Shown here: positions 57,649 to 64,000 of the stretch, piece by piece | Numbering within the stretch: the stretch's first letter is position 1 | How the letters are laid out: the number at the start of each line of letters is the position of its first letter | Assembly: GCF_003987185.1 (NCBI RefSeq) | Contig: NZ_PIPS01000001.1 | Coordinates: 930,001-994,000 of the forward strand | Source of the DNA: Idiomarina aquatica | Lineage (GTDB): Bacteria > Pseudomonadota > Gammaproteobacteria > Enterobacterales > Alteromonadaceae | Length of the DNA: 64,000 nt | Direction of reading: 5' to 3' | The notes under the pieces: generated by a model | Database searches by the model: none | Told to the model about the DNA's origin: nothing | Seen by the model: the letters and a program-made list of their open reading frames with translations, nothing else | Position numbers and translations under genes: made by a program

Positions 57649-58371
57649 ATGAACGCCAGACTATTAATTGTGGAAGATGAGGTTGTTACCCGCCAGACAT
57701 TGACCCGCCTATTTCAGCAAGAGAATTACGAAGTATTTGATGCGGCTGACGGCCTCCAAATGGAAAACATCATGCGCCAAGAGCGTATCGATGTTGTCAT
57801 TATGGACGTTAATCTACCCGGAAAAAATGGTCTGGAATTGGCCGAATCCTTGCGCGAGCGCGACAACATCGGTTTGATCTTTTTGACCGGCCGCGACAGC
57901 GAAGATGACCGCTTGCTGGCGCTTGAATTAGGTGCTGATGACTATTTGATTAAGCCTTACAACCCGAAAGAGCTGACCATTCGTGTGCGCAATCTGTGCC
58001 GTCGCATCGAAGCATCACGCAACAGCAGTCCGGTCGAAAGTAACAGCGTACAGTTTCATTTCCATGGCTGGCGCTTAAATAGCGACAGCCGTTGTTTGTA
58101 TTCACCGGACAATCAGATGTTCCGCCTACCGAAAAGCGAATACCGGGCACTGGAGCTGTTTTTGACCAGTCCGGGGCGCATCCTTGACCGTGAAACCCTG
58201 GTTAAACGTATGCTGGATCGCGAGTTACGTCCGAATGATCGTACTGTCGATGTGGCTATTCGTCGTATTCGCCGGCATTTCGAATCGCACCCGGATACGC
58301 CGAACCTGATCACCACCATTCACGGTGAAGGCTATCGCTTTATTGGCGAGGTCACTCAGGAAGCTCAGTAA
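57649..58371 (+). CDS. arcA: Response regulator ArcA
   Basis: A 240-residue OmpR-family regulator very similar to E. coli ArcA (238). The receiver domain has Asp53 in VIMDVNLPGKNGLELA and FLTGRDSEDDRLLALELGA. The C-terminal winged helix contains ELRPNDRTVDVAIRRIR and HFESHPDTPNLITTIHGEGY. ArcA controls respiratory genes when oxygen is low. I use the ATG at 57649 (MNARLLIVEDE). Its end overlaps the converging HPt gene by seven bases. Confidence 0.93.
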   Translation: MNARLLIVEDEVVTRQTLTRLFQQENYEVFDAADGLQMENIMRQERIDVVIMDVNLPGKNGLELAESLRERDNIGLIFLTGRDSEDDRLLALELGADDYLIKPYNPKELTIRVRNLCRRIEASRNSSPVESNSVQFHFHGWRLNSDSRCLYSPDNQMFRLPKSEYRALELFLTSPGRILDRETLVKRMLDRELRPNDRTVDVAIRRIRRHFESHPDTPNLITTIHGEGYRFIGEVTQEAQ

Positions 58372-58718
58372 GCTTCCTGTTCAACCCACTGATTGAGTTG
58401 TTGCCGATGAGGGCTAACCGAGTCGGCCCATTCAATCAGTAGTCGCTCCGCCTGAGGCCATTCCCACGCGTCTTTTTCGAGCCGTTCCATCAGCTTGGCC
58501 AATTGCAGTAAACCCACAGAGTTACAAGCACCCTTCACTTTATGAGCTTGACTGCGAAGTTGCTCTTCGTTTTTTTGCTTTGCCGCTTGATGCAGTAAGT
58601 TTGCGTAACTTTGTATGATTTGATCAAAGGTTGCCAACGTCGCCTTTAGCCCGTCATCACCCAAACTTTCGCGATACTGACTCAATAACTCAGTATCTAA
58701 AACCTGTTGTTCGGCCAT
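58365..58718 (-). CDS. hptA: Stand-alone HPt protein resembling HptA / ArcB-HPt
   Basis: A 117-residue histidine phosphotransfer domain with His59 in HKVKGACNSVGLLQL and a C-terminal helix ending LNQWVEQEAY. This is closest in pattern to the C-terminal HPt domain of E. coli ArcB (HKIKGAAGSVGL). Shewanella uses a free protein of this kind, HptA, because its Arc sensor lacks an HPt domain. Lying tail to tail with arcA, this gene suggests the same split phosphorelay. The Arc sensor is not identified here. Confidence 0.82.
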   Translation of the reverse strand: MAEQQVLDTELLSQYRESLGDDGLKATLATFDQIIQSYANLLHQAAKQKNEEQLRSQAHKVKGACNSVGLLQLAKLMERLEKDAWEWPQAERLLIEWADSVSPHRQQLNQWVEQEAY

Positions 58719-58907
58719 ACCTTAGCTCCATAACAATCCAAAAGCTTATCCTGTGCGTAAACCTTGATTCAGTCAACCGATTCAGATAATCGGTTATTTC
58801 TGATTAAATTTTGTGTTCGGGAATGAAATGATCCCTGCATCTACGATATACTAGCGGATTCAACATTTATGCTTGATACAGTAAACACCGATCGGAGTTC
58901 AAAACGA

Positions 58908-59834
58908 ATGCCTAATAGCATGCCCGACGTAGCCAATCAGAGCCAGGCACAAACAGAAGGTACCCTGGACTGGGTTGGCATGAGCAACATAGAAGTGCCT
59001 CTTATGGTCGCCGCTTCTGACGCCGCAGAGCGTCCAGTGGCTGCGCACGTGGAGGCATTCGTTAACCTTAAAGATCCGAAAACCAAAGGCATTCATATGT
59101 CTCGGTTGTATTTATTACTGGATCAGCTTTCCACCGAAGGCGAACTCAGCCACTCGTCGCTTAAGCAACTTTTGCGTGACTTTATCGAAAGCCACAGTGA
59201 CATCAGTGATCAAGCGTTTATTAAGTTTGATTTTGAATATCACCTACGTCGCGAGTCATTAATCAGCCGCAAGAAGGGCTGGAAAGCCTATCCGGTGAGT
59301 TTGACCGGGCGCTATGATGCCGGCAAATTGTCACTCGAATTGGCGGTCGACGTGCCCTATTCGTCAACTTGCCCTTGCTCAGCAGCGCTTGCACGCCAAC
59401 TGATTCAAGAGGCTTTTGTTGAAAAGTTCGCCGACAAAGAAGTGATTGATAAAGCGACGCTGCACGAATGGCTTGGCTCTACCGAAGGTATTGTTGCAAC
59501 GCCACACAGCCAACGTTCAACGGCAGAAGTTAAGGTTAAGCTTGCCGAAGATCTGGAAGAGTTTCCGATTGTTGCATTGATTGATGCTGTTGAAGGTGCG
59601 TTGAAGACACCCGTGCAGGCTGCGGTTAAACGTGAAGATGAGCAAGAATTTGCGCGCTTAAATGGTCAAAACTTGATGTTCTGTGAAGACGCCTCGCGCC
59701 GACTCAAGCATCAGCTGAACCAAATGCCAATTTTCAAAGATTTTTGGCTGCGTGTTAATCATTACGAGTCCTTGCACGCGCACGACGCCGTCGCCATCGC
59801 CACCAAAGGTGTCGACAGCGGCTACCGGGCTTAG
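58908..59834 (+). CDS. folE2: GTP cyclohydrolase FolE2 (type IB)
   Basis: A 308-residue enzyme that makes dihydroneopterin triphosphate from GTP, the first step of folate and queuosine synthesis, using a metal site distinct from FolE. The catalytic cysteine region is [19 protein letters not shown] (about residue 150), and [13 protein letters not shown] near the N terminus is conserved. I prefer the ATG at 58908 with a GGAG element; an ATG at 58869 would add 13 residues. FolE2 is often used when zinc is scarce, but I see no Zur box. The TAG stop lies in the first array unit. Confidence 0.93.
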   Translation: MPNSMPDVANQSQAQTEGTLDWVGMSNIEVPLMVAASDAAERPVAAHVEAFVNLKDPKTKGIHMSRLYLLLDQLSTEGELSHSSLKQLLRDFIESHSDISDQAFIKFDFEYHLRRESLISRKKGWKAYPVSLTGRYDAGKLSLELAVDVPYSSTCPCSAALARQLIQEAFVEKFADKEVIDKATLHEWLGSTEGIVATPHSQRSTAEVKVKLAEDLEEFPIVALIDAVEGALKTPVQAAVKREDEQEFARLNGQNLMFCEDASRRLKHQLNQMPIFKDFWLRVNHYESLHAHDAVAIATKGVDSGYRA

Positions 59835-60006
59835 GCCTTTCGGGCGGCCTAGGCCCTTCGGGCGGTTTAGGCTCGCTGCGCTCGCGGTGTAGCTTGCTGC
59901 CTTCGGCGCAAGGGTTTAGGGGCTTCGCCCGTCAAACCGGCCGAAGGCCCTAAACCGGCGAAGCCCTACACCGGCCGAAGGCCCCAAACCGCGAGCGAAG
60001 CGAGCC
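59835..60006. repeat. Hairpin array E after folE2 (57-bp core at 59884-59940)
   Basis: Left of the core are GGCCTTTCGGGC, CCCTTCGGGC and GCTCGCTGCGCTCGC hairpins with GGTTTAGG spacers. The core (plus orientation) is nearly identical to those of A, B and C. To the right are GGCCGAAGGCC and GGCGAAGCC units with CCTAAACC, CCTACACC or CCCAAACC spacers. It starts at the folE2 stop and ends about 65 bp before the DUF2726 gene. Confidence 0.85.
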
Positions 60007-60073
60007 CTTGGCACAGCCTTTGCATTAAATTTGACACGAAGTTTGTTGTGTCAAATTTTTGCCGAGGTGAGTT

Positions 60074-60634
60074 ATGGAAATCGTATTACTCCTTTTTGTT
60101 GTTGTATTAATTGCTGTAGCGCTGATCGCCAGCCGCATGTCAGAGAACTACGCGCCCTACCCCTACAAACTGAAAGATGTCAGCCTTTGCACCGCGCAGG
60201 AAGCGCAGTTCATGACATTACTGGATAAAGCCGTTGGCGCTGACTTCCGCATCTTCACCAAAGTCCGTTTAAGTGACATCGTTACCGTTAAAAAAGGCGT
60301 GTCCGGCAGCGTCCAGAAAGACGCGCAGGCAAAAGCCAACCAACGGATTCTCGATTACGTGCTGTGCGATATCGAAACCATGCAAATTAAAATGGTTATC
60401 GAACTTGAACCGGCAACCAATAACCTGCAACAGCAAAAACGCAACCTGTTTTTGAAAAATACCCTGGCAGCAGCGGGACTTCCGTTCCTGCGGTTTAAAG
60501 CTAAACCAGGCTATCGGGTAGCGGACTTGCACGACTATATTCACGCGAAAATCCGTCAGGCCGAGCACATCCGCGCGGCGGTACCGAAAACCGAGCAACA
60601 GCAAAACGGCCAACAATCTCCCGTTGCCGCCTAA
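60074..60634 (+). CDS. DUF2726 domain membrane-anchored protein
   Basis: A 186-residue protein with one N-terminal membrane helix (about 2-20) and a cytoplasmic DUF2726 domain (about 38-160). Conserved parts are FTKVRLSDIV (about 60), the ILDYVLCDIETM (about 95), a Glu in VIELE, and FLRFKAKPGYRV. DUF2726 resembles the restriction-endonuclease-like fold with Asp/Glu in the core, but the function is unknown. A GAGGTGAG ribosome site precedes the ATG. Confidence 0.85.
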   Translation: MEIVLLLFVVVLIAVALIASRMSENYAPYPYKLKDVSLCTAQEAQFMTLLDKAVGADFRIFTKVRLSDIVTVKKGVSGSVQKDAQAKANQRILDYVLCDIETMQIKMVIELEPATNNLQQQKRNLFLKNTLAAAGLPFLRFKAKPGYRVADLHDYIHAKIRQAEHIRAAVPKTEQQQNGQQSPVAA

Positions 60635-60658
60635 GCTGGCTTTCGGCAAAATGAGGTC

Positions 60659-61612
60659 ATGAACGCGCATGACATCCAGCAAATTTTAACCTCGCCATGG
60701 GGGCTCGCGCTGATCGCTATCGCCATCGAGCGCTGGCTCCCATGGCCCGAACAATGGCACCCGGTGGCTATTTTTCGGCTATTCGCCAACTATCTGCAAC
60801 ATAAGGTTAACCAACCCCGATACGCGCCGTCCCAACAGCGCCTCGCCGGTGCTCTTGCATTGCTATTACTGTTGCTATTAACCCTGGTGCCGACCGCGAT
60901 TGTGGTATACGCCGCTGACTTGTCGCAATGGCTGGGAACCCTGGTGTTAGTTGGCTGTTTGCGTCAACAGCATCTGCTGCACACATTGGATAGCGTTGAA
61001 AAGCTGGCCCGCAAAGGGCAAAAGCGAGCAGCCCGGGCATTACTGGCACGCACCGACTGGCGCGATACACATAACCTCAGCGTGCACGGCATTTTCAAAA
61101 CAACCTTTGAGCTGCGCGCGTTGAGTGTTATTGAGCACCGTTATGTGCCTGTGCTCGGCTGGCTACTTGGTGGCCCTATCCTGGCATTGGCATTGCGCGT
61201 CACCACCGAGCTGTACCAGTTATGGCCGGTTTGCATGCCGCGCTTTCGTCACTTCGGCGTGGCGGTACGCGTTGCTTATGCGGTTACCATTGGCCCAGTG
61301 ACCTTGCTCTTGGCCATGGTTGCCTCGGTGCTGGCCGCGCTGCGGCGCCGTCCCCGGGATGAGCCAATCGATAACAATAGTGCCTGGCTCTGGCCTAGCG
61401 CACGCTGGTTACAGGCGCTCGCCCGCTTATATAACATGAGTACCGGCGGGCCATTACAAGTCGCCGGCCAACGTCTGCAGCGGCAACGCTTTGCCGGACG
61501 CCCCCCGGAATACTGCTACCCACGCTACCGCCTCTGGTTGAGCGCCTGGCAGTCAACATTGATCCTGCTGGTAACGATTGCGCTCATACTGTTGTTCATT
61601 TATCGACCCTGA
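60659..61612 (+). CDS. CobD/CbiB-like membrane protein
   Basis: A 317-residue polytopic protein with about five membrane helices. The start region (IERWLPWPEQWHPVAIFRLFANYL) and RTDWRDTHNLSVHGI near 138 resemble the CobD/CbiB family (adenosylcobinamide-phosphate synthase). No other cobalamin gene is nearby, and family residues later in the protein are weakly kept, so it may be a paralogue with another role, of the type also seen in Shewanella. It lies between DUF2726 and adenosine kinase on the same strand. Confidence 0.65.
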   Translation: MNAHDIQQILTSPWGLALIAIAIERWLPWPEQWHPVAIFRLFANYLQHKVNQPRYAPSQQRLAGALALLLLLLLTLVPTAIVVYAADLSQWLGTLVLVGCLRQQHLLHTLDSVEKLARKGQKRAARALLARTDWRDTHNLSVHGIFKTTFELRALSVIEHRYVPVLGWLLGGPILALALRVTTELYQLWPVCMPRFRHFGVAVRVAYAVTIGPVTLLLAMVASVLAALRRRPRDEPIDNNSAWLWPSARWLQALARLYNMSTGGPLQVAGQRLQRQRFAGRPPEYCYPRYRLWLSAWQSTLILLVTIALILLFIYRP

Positions 61613-61661
61613 GCACGACTTCGTATATACTGTGCGCCCTAATTAGCAACCATAATCTGTT

Positions 61662-62656
61662 ATGAAGACCATTGATGTAATCGGCATTGGAAATGCCTTG
61701 GTAGATCAAGAGTTTGAAGTCTCTGACGCCTTTTTGCAGCAGCATCGTTTAGAAAAGGGCATGATGGCCCTGATCGAAGAGGATGACCAAAACAAGCTCA
61801 TTACTGAACTCAGTAAGCTGGGCGAATTGAAAAAACAATGTGGTGGCGGCTCGGCTGCCAATTCTCTGGTAGCCTTTGCTCAGTTTGGTGGCAAAGCTTC
61901 TATTGCTGCAAAGTCGCAGACGATGAAGCCGGAAAGTTTTATCGCCAAGATCTAGAACAAGTCGGTATTCGTACTAATCTTGAACGTCAGCAAAACCCGG
62001 GAACCACGGGCCGCTGTCTGGTCATGGTAACGCCCGATGCAGAACGCACCATGCGTACCCATTTGGGCATAACCGCTGATTTATCCACAGAAGAATTGGA
62101 TGAGGAAGCGATTGCCGCGGCCAGTTACCTGTACATCGAAGGCTATCTAATCACGTCACAAATAGCTCGTGAAGCGATAAAACGCGCTAAGCAGGTAGCC
62201 CGTGAAAACGGTACTAAACTGGTTATGACCTGTTCTGATCCGGCCATGGTTAAGTATTTCCAGGATGGTATTGAAGAAATTCTCGACGGTGGCGTTGACC
62301 TGATGTTCTGTAACCGCGAGGAAGCCGAACTGCTGACCGGCGAAAGTGACGCCGAAGCAGCCGCTAAGGCATTGCTTAATCACGCCGATACGGTTGCCAT
62401 AACGTTGGGCAAAGAAGGCGCCCTGGTGGTTGATCAGAAGCAACAAGTCTATATTCCGGGCGTTCCCGTAAAAGCCATTGACACGAACGGCGCCGGCGAT
62501 ATGTTTGCCGGAGCTATGCTGTATGGACTGACGCAGGGTATGTCATTAGCCGATGCCGGTCGCTTAGCCAGCCACGCCGCTGCTGAACTGGTTACTGAGT
62601 TTGGCGCACGGCTGAGCAAAGAACGCCAGCAGCAACTGATGCAACGCTTATTTTAA
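61662..62656 (+). pseudogene. Adenosine kinase (PfkB family), split by a one-base frameshift
   Basis: A PfkB-family sugar/nucleoside kinase that would phosphorylate adenosine to AMP. The first frame (61662-61955) gives DVIGIGNALVDQEFEVSD and CGGGSAANSLVAFAQFGG. The matching continuation is one base out of phase from about 61910: VADDEAGKFYRQDLEQVG onward, with TGRCLVMVTPDAERTM and the catalytic DTNGAGDMFAGAM. Adding one A to the AAA at 61910-61912 restores a single frame of about 331-332 residues, the normal size. It may be an assembly error or a true mutation. ahcY follows 16 bases later; the kinase would clear the adenosine that AhcY makes. Confidence 0.9.
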
Positions 62657-62672
62657 CATTGAGAGAGCTATT

Positions 62673-64000
62673 ATGAGTTTGAATGATCCGAAGCATACTG
62701 ACTATAAAGTTGCAGACATTAGTCTTGCAGAATACGGTCGCAAAGAAATCGCCATCGCCGAATCTGAAATGCCGGCGCTGATGACGATTCGCCGTAAATA
62801 TGCTGAGAGCAAGCCCCTTAAAGGCGCCCGTATTATCGGTTGTATTCATATGACCATTCAAACCGCGGTGCTGATCGAAACCTTACTTGAGTTAGGTGCA
62901 GAGGTTCGTTGGTCATCGTGTAATATTTTCTCAACTCAGGATCACGCCGCCGCTGCGATGGCAGCCCGCGGTGTTCCGGTATTTGCCTGGAAGGGTGAAA
63001 CCGAAGAAGAGTATGAGTGGTGTCTTGAACAAACTTGCCACAAAGACGGCGAATTGTGGGATGCCAACATGATCCTTGATGATGGTGGTGATCTGACCCT
63101 TATGATCCATGAGAAATTCCCGCAAATGCTGGAAAAAATCCATGGTATTACCGAAGAAACCACCACCGGTGTTCACCGTTTGCTGGATATGTTGGAAAAA
63201 GGCACTCTGCGTGTGCCTGCCATTAACGTGAACGACTCTGTCACCAAATCCAAGAACGACAACAAGTACGGTTGCCGTCACTCACTGAACGATGCCATCA
63301 AACGCTCTACCGATCACCTGATGTCCGGTAAAAAAGCATTGGTCATCGGTTACGGTGATGTTGGCAAAGGCTCTGCCGCGAGTCTACGCCAGGAAGGTAT
63401 GATCGTAAAAGTCACAGAAATCGATCCGATTTGTGCGATGCAAGCGTGTATGGACGGTTATGAAGTCGTTTCTCCTTACATCAATGGCATCAACGACGGC
63501 AGCGGCAAGAACATCAACAAAGCGCTGCTGGAAAACACCGACCTGCTGGTCACCACCACCGGTAATATGGACGTTTGCGATCGTCATATGCTGGCCGCAC
63601 TGAAGTCATCGGCAGTGGTCTGTAACATTGGTCACTTTGATAACGAGATCGACACCAAGTTCATGCGCGAAAATTGGCGCTGGGAAGAAATCAAACCGCA
63701 AGTGCACAAAATCTATCGTTCCGACGATGATAACGATTACCTGTTACTGTTAGCCGAAGGGCGTTTGGTTAACCTGGGTAACGCAACCGGACACCCAAGC
63801 CGGATCATGGACGGCTCCTTTGCCAACCAGGTATTGGCTCAGTTGCACTTATTTGAGCAAAAATTTGCCGATATGTCGCTGGAACAGCAAAAAGAATACC
63901 TCCGTGTTGAAGTGTTACCTAAGCACCTGGACGAAGAAGTCGCACGTTATATGGTGCAAGGCTTTGGTGGTGTCATCACCCGTTTGACCCCGGCGCAGGC
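62673..64000 (+). CDS. ahcY: Adenosylhomocysteinase (S-adenosylhomocysteine hydrolase), partial
   Basis: The first 442 codons of AhcY, which splits S-adenosylhomocysteine to adenosine and homocysteine and so keeps methylation running. Substrate and catalytic segments include [15 protein letters not shown] (about residue 56), [15 protein letters not shown] (about 81), and the NAD-binding [15 protein letters not shown] (about 227). A GAGAGAG ribosome site precedes the ATG at 62673. The reading frame runs off the window end; the family's C-terminal residues (about 20) are missing only for that reason. The product homocysteine feeds methionine synthesis. Confidence 0.97.
   Translation, partial: MSLNDPKHTDYKVADISLAEYGRKEIAIAESEMPALMTIRRKYAESKPLKGARIIGCIHMTIQTAVLIETLLELGAEVRWSSCNIFSTQDHAAAAMAARGVPVFAWKGETEEEYEWCLEQTCHKDGELWDANMILDDGGDLTLMIHEKFPQMLEKIHGITEETTTGVHRLLDMLEKGTLRVPAINVNDSVTKSKNDNKYGCRHSLNDAIKRSTDHLMSGKKALVIGYGDVGKGSAASLRQEGMIVKVTEIDPICAMQACMDGYEVVSPYINGINDGSGKNINKALLENTDLLVTTTGNMDVCDRHMLAALKSSAVVCNIGHFDNEIDTKFMRENWRWEEIKPQVHKIYRSDDDNDYLLLLAEGRLVNLGNATGHPSRIMDGSFANQVLAQLHLFEQKFADMSLEQQKEYLRVEVLPKHLDEEVARYMVQGFGGVITRLTPAQ

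Noticed and set aside
58740-58907. Zur box upstream of folE2
   Set aside because: I looked for the AT-rich GTTATA-type palindrome and did not see one; GGGAATGAAATGATCCC does not fit.
61900-61920. Programmed -1 frameshift in adenosine kinase
   Set aside because: The site GCTGCAAAGTC is not a standard X-XXY-YYZ slippery heptamer and I see no downstream stimulatory structure; a lost A is simpler.
62600-62672. SAH riboswitch before ahcY
   Set aside because: The gap to the upstream gene is only 16 bases, too short for a riboswitch.

Overview
The window is a 64 kb stretch of a gammaproteobacterial chromosome of moderate GC content. The gene set points to an Alteromonadales-like marine bacterium: MutH (so Dam-type mismatch repair), the blocks rppH-ptsP-lgt-thyA and ndk-rlmN-pilW-rodZ-ispG-hisS-yfgM-bamB-der, suhB facing trmJ-iscR-iscS, a DUF2982 gene behind mutH, an ArcA regulator with a free HPt protein, and the long ThyA variant known from Vibrio and Shewanella. 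I cannot name the genus from sequence alone. Almost every gene is a chromosomal housekeeping gene; I see no prophage, insertion sequence, plasmid gene, CRISPR array, tRNA or rRNA.

Layout. 1-2706: a hairpin array, a four-box MetJ-type operator and metX-metY (methionine synthesis). 2707-14837 (minus): mscS and a full gspC-N type II secretion operon. 14955-16201: hslR-hslO (Hsp15, Hsp33). 16343-25840 (minus): the conserved der-to-ndk block. 26012-30368: msrA facing iscS-iscR-trmJ, then suhB and a small DUF3545 gene. 30543-31284: a tandem array of ~178 bp units. 31305-37759: ung, two glycosyltransferases, an S9 peptidase and a DUF1302 protein. 37920-41255: etfBA, a SufE/CsdE protein and tcdA. 41221-49373: a PAS protein, a CheY-CheC fusion, thyA, lgt, a TauE permease, ptsP, rppH, mutH and DUF2982. 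49381-55799: an EAL protein facing a coupled rimB-like/rimK/deacylase/HPt operon, then a FapA-like protein and rsmC. 55897-58718: a sensor kinase, arcA and a converging free HPt protein. 58908-64000: folE2, DUF2726, a CbiB-like protein, a frameshifted adenosine kinase and ahcY, cut by the window end.

The most unusual feature lies between the genes. GC-rich arrays of short hairpins fill many intergenic gaps. Five contain the same 57-bp core, flanked on both sides by hairpin units whose spacer runs in opposite directions. The arrays often begin exactly at a stop codon, and the spacer itself supplies the stop (mostly TAG) for metY, mscS, rlmN, iscS, tcdA, folE2 and sufE. Two other repeat types occur: hairpins separated by CTTG-type spacers, and a ~178 bp unit with TTCACCGC ends, present as four tandem copies and one short solo copy.

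Other points worth following: a perfect MetJ half-site upstream of msrA, an isc operon that stops after iscR-iscS behind a good IscR site, a split Arc phosphorelay, the rimK cassette coupled to an HPt protein, a one-base frameshift in adenosine kinase, and a possible one in the sufE-like gene.
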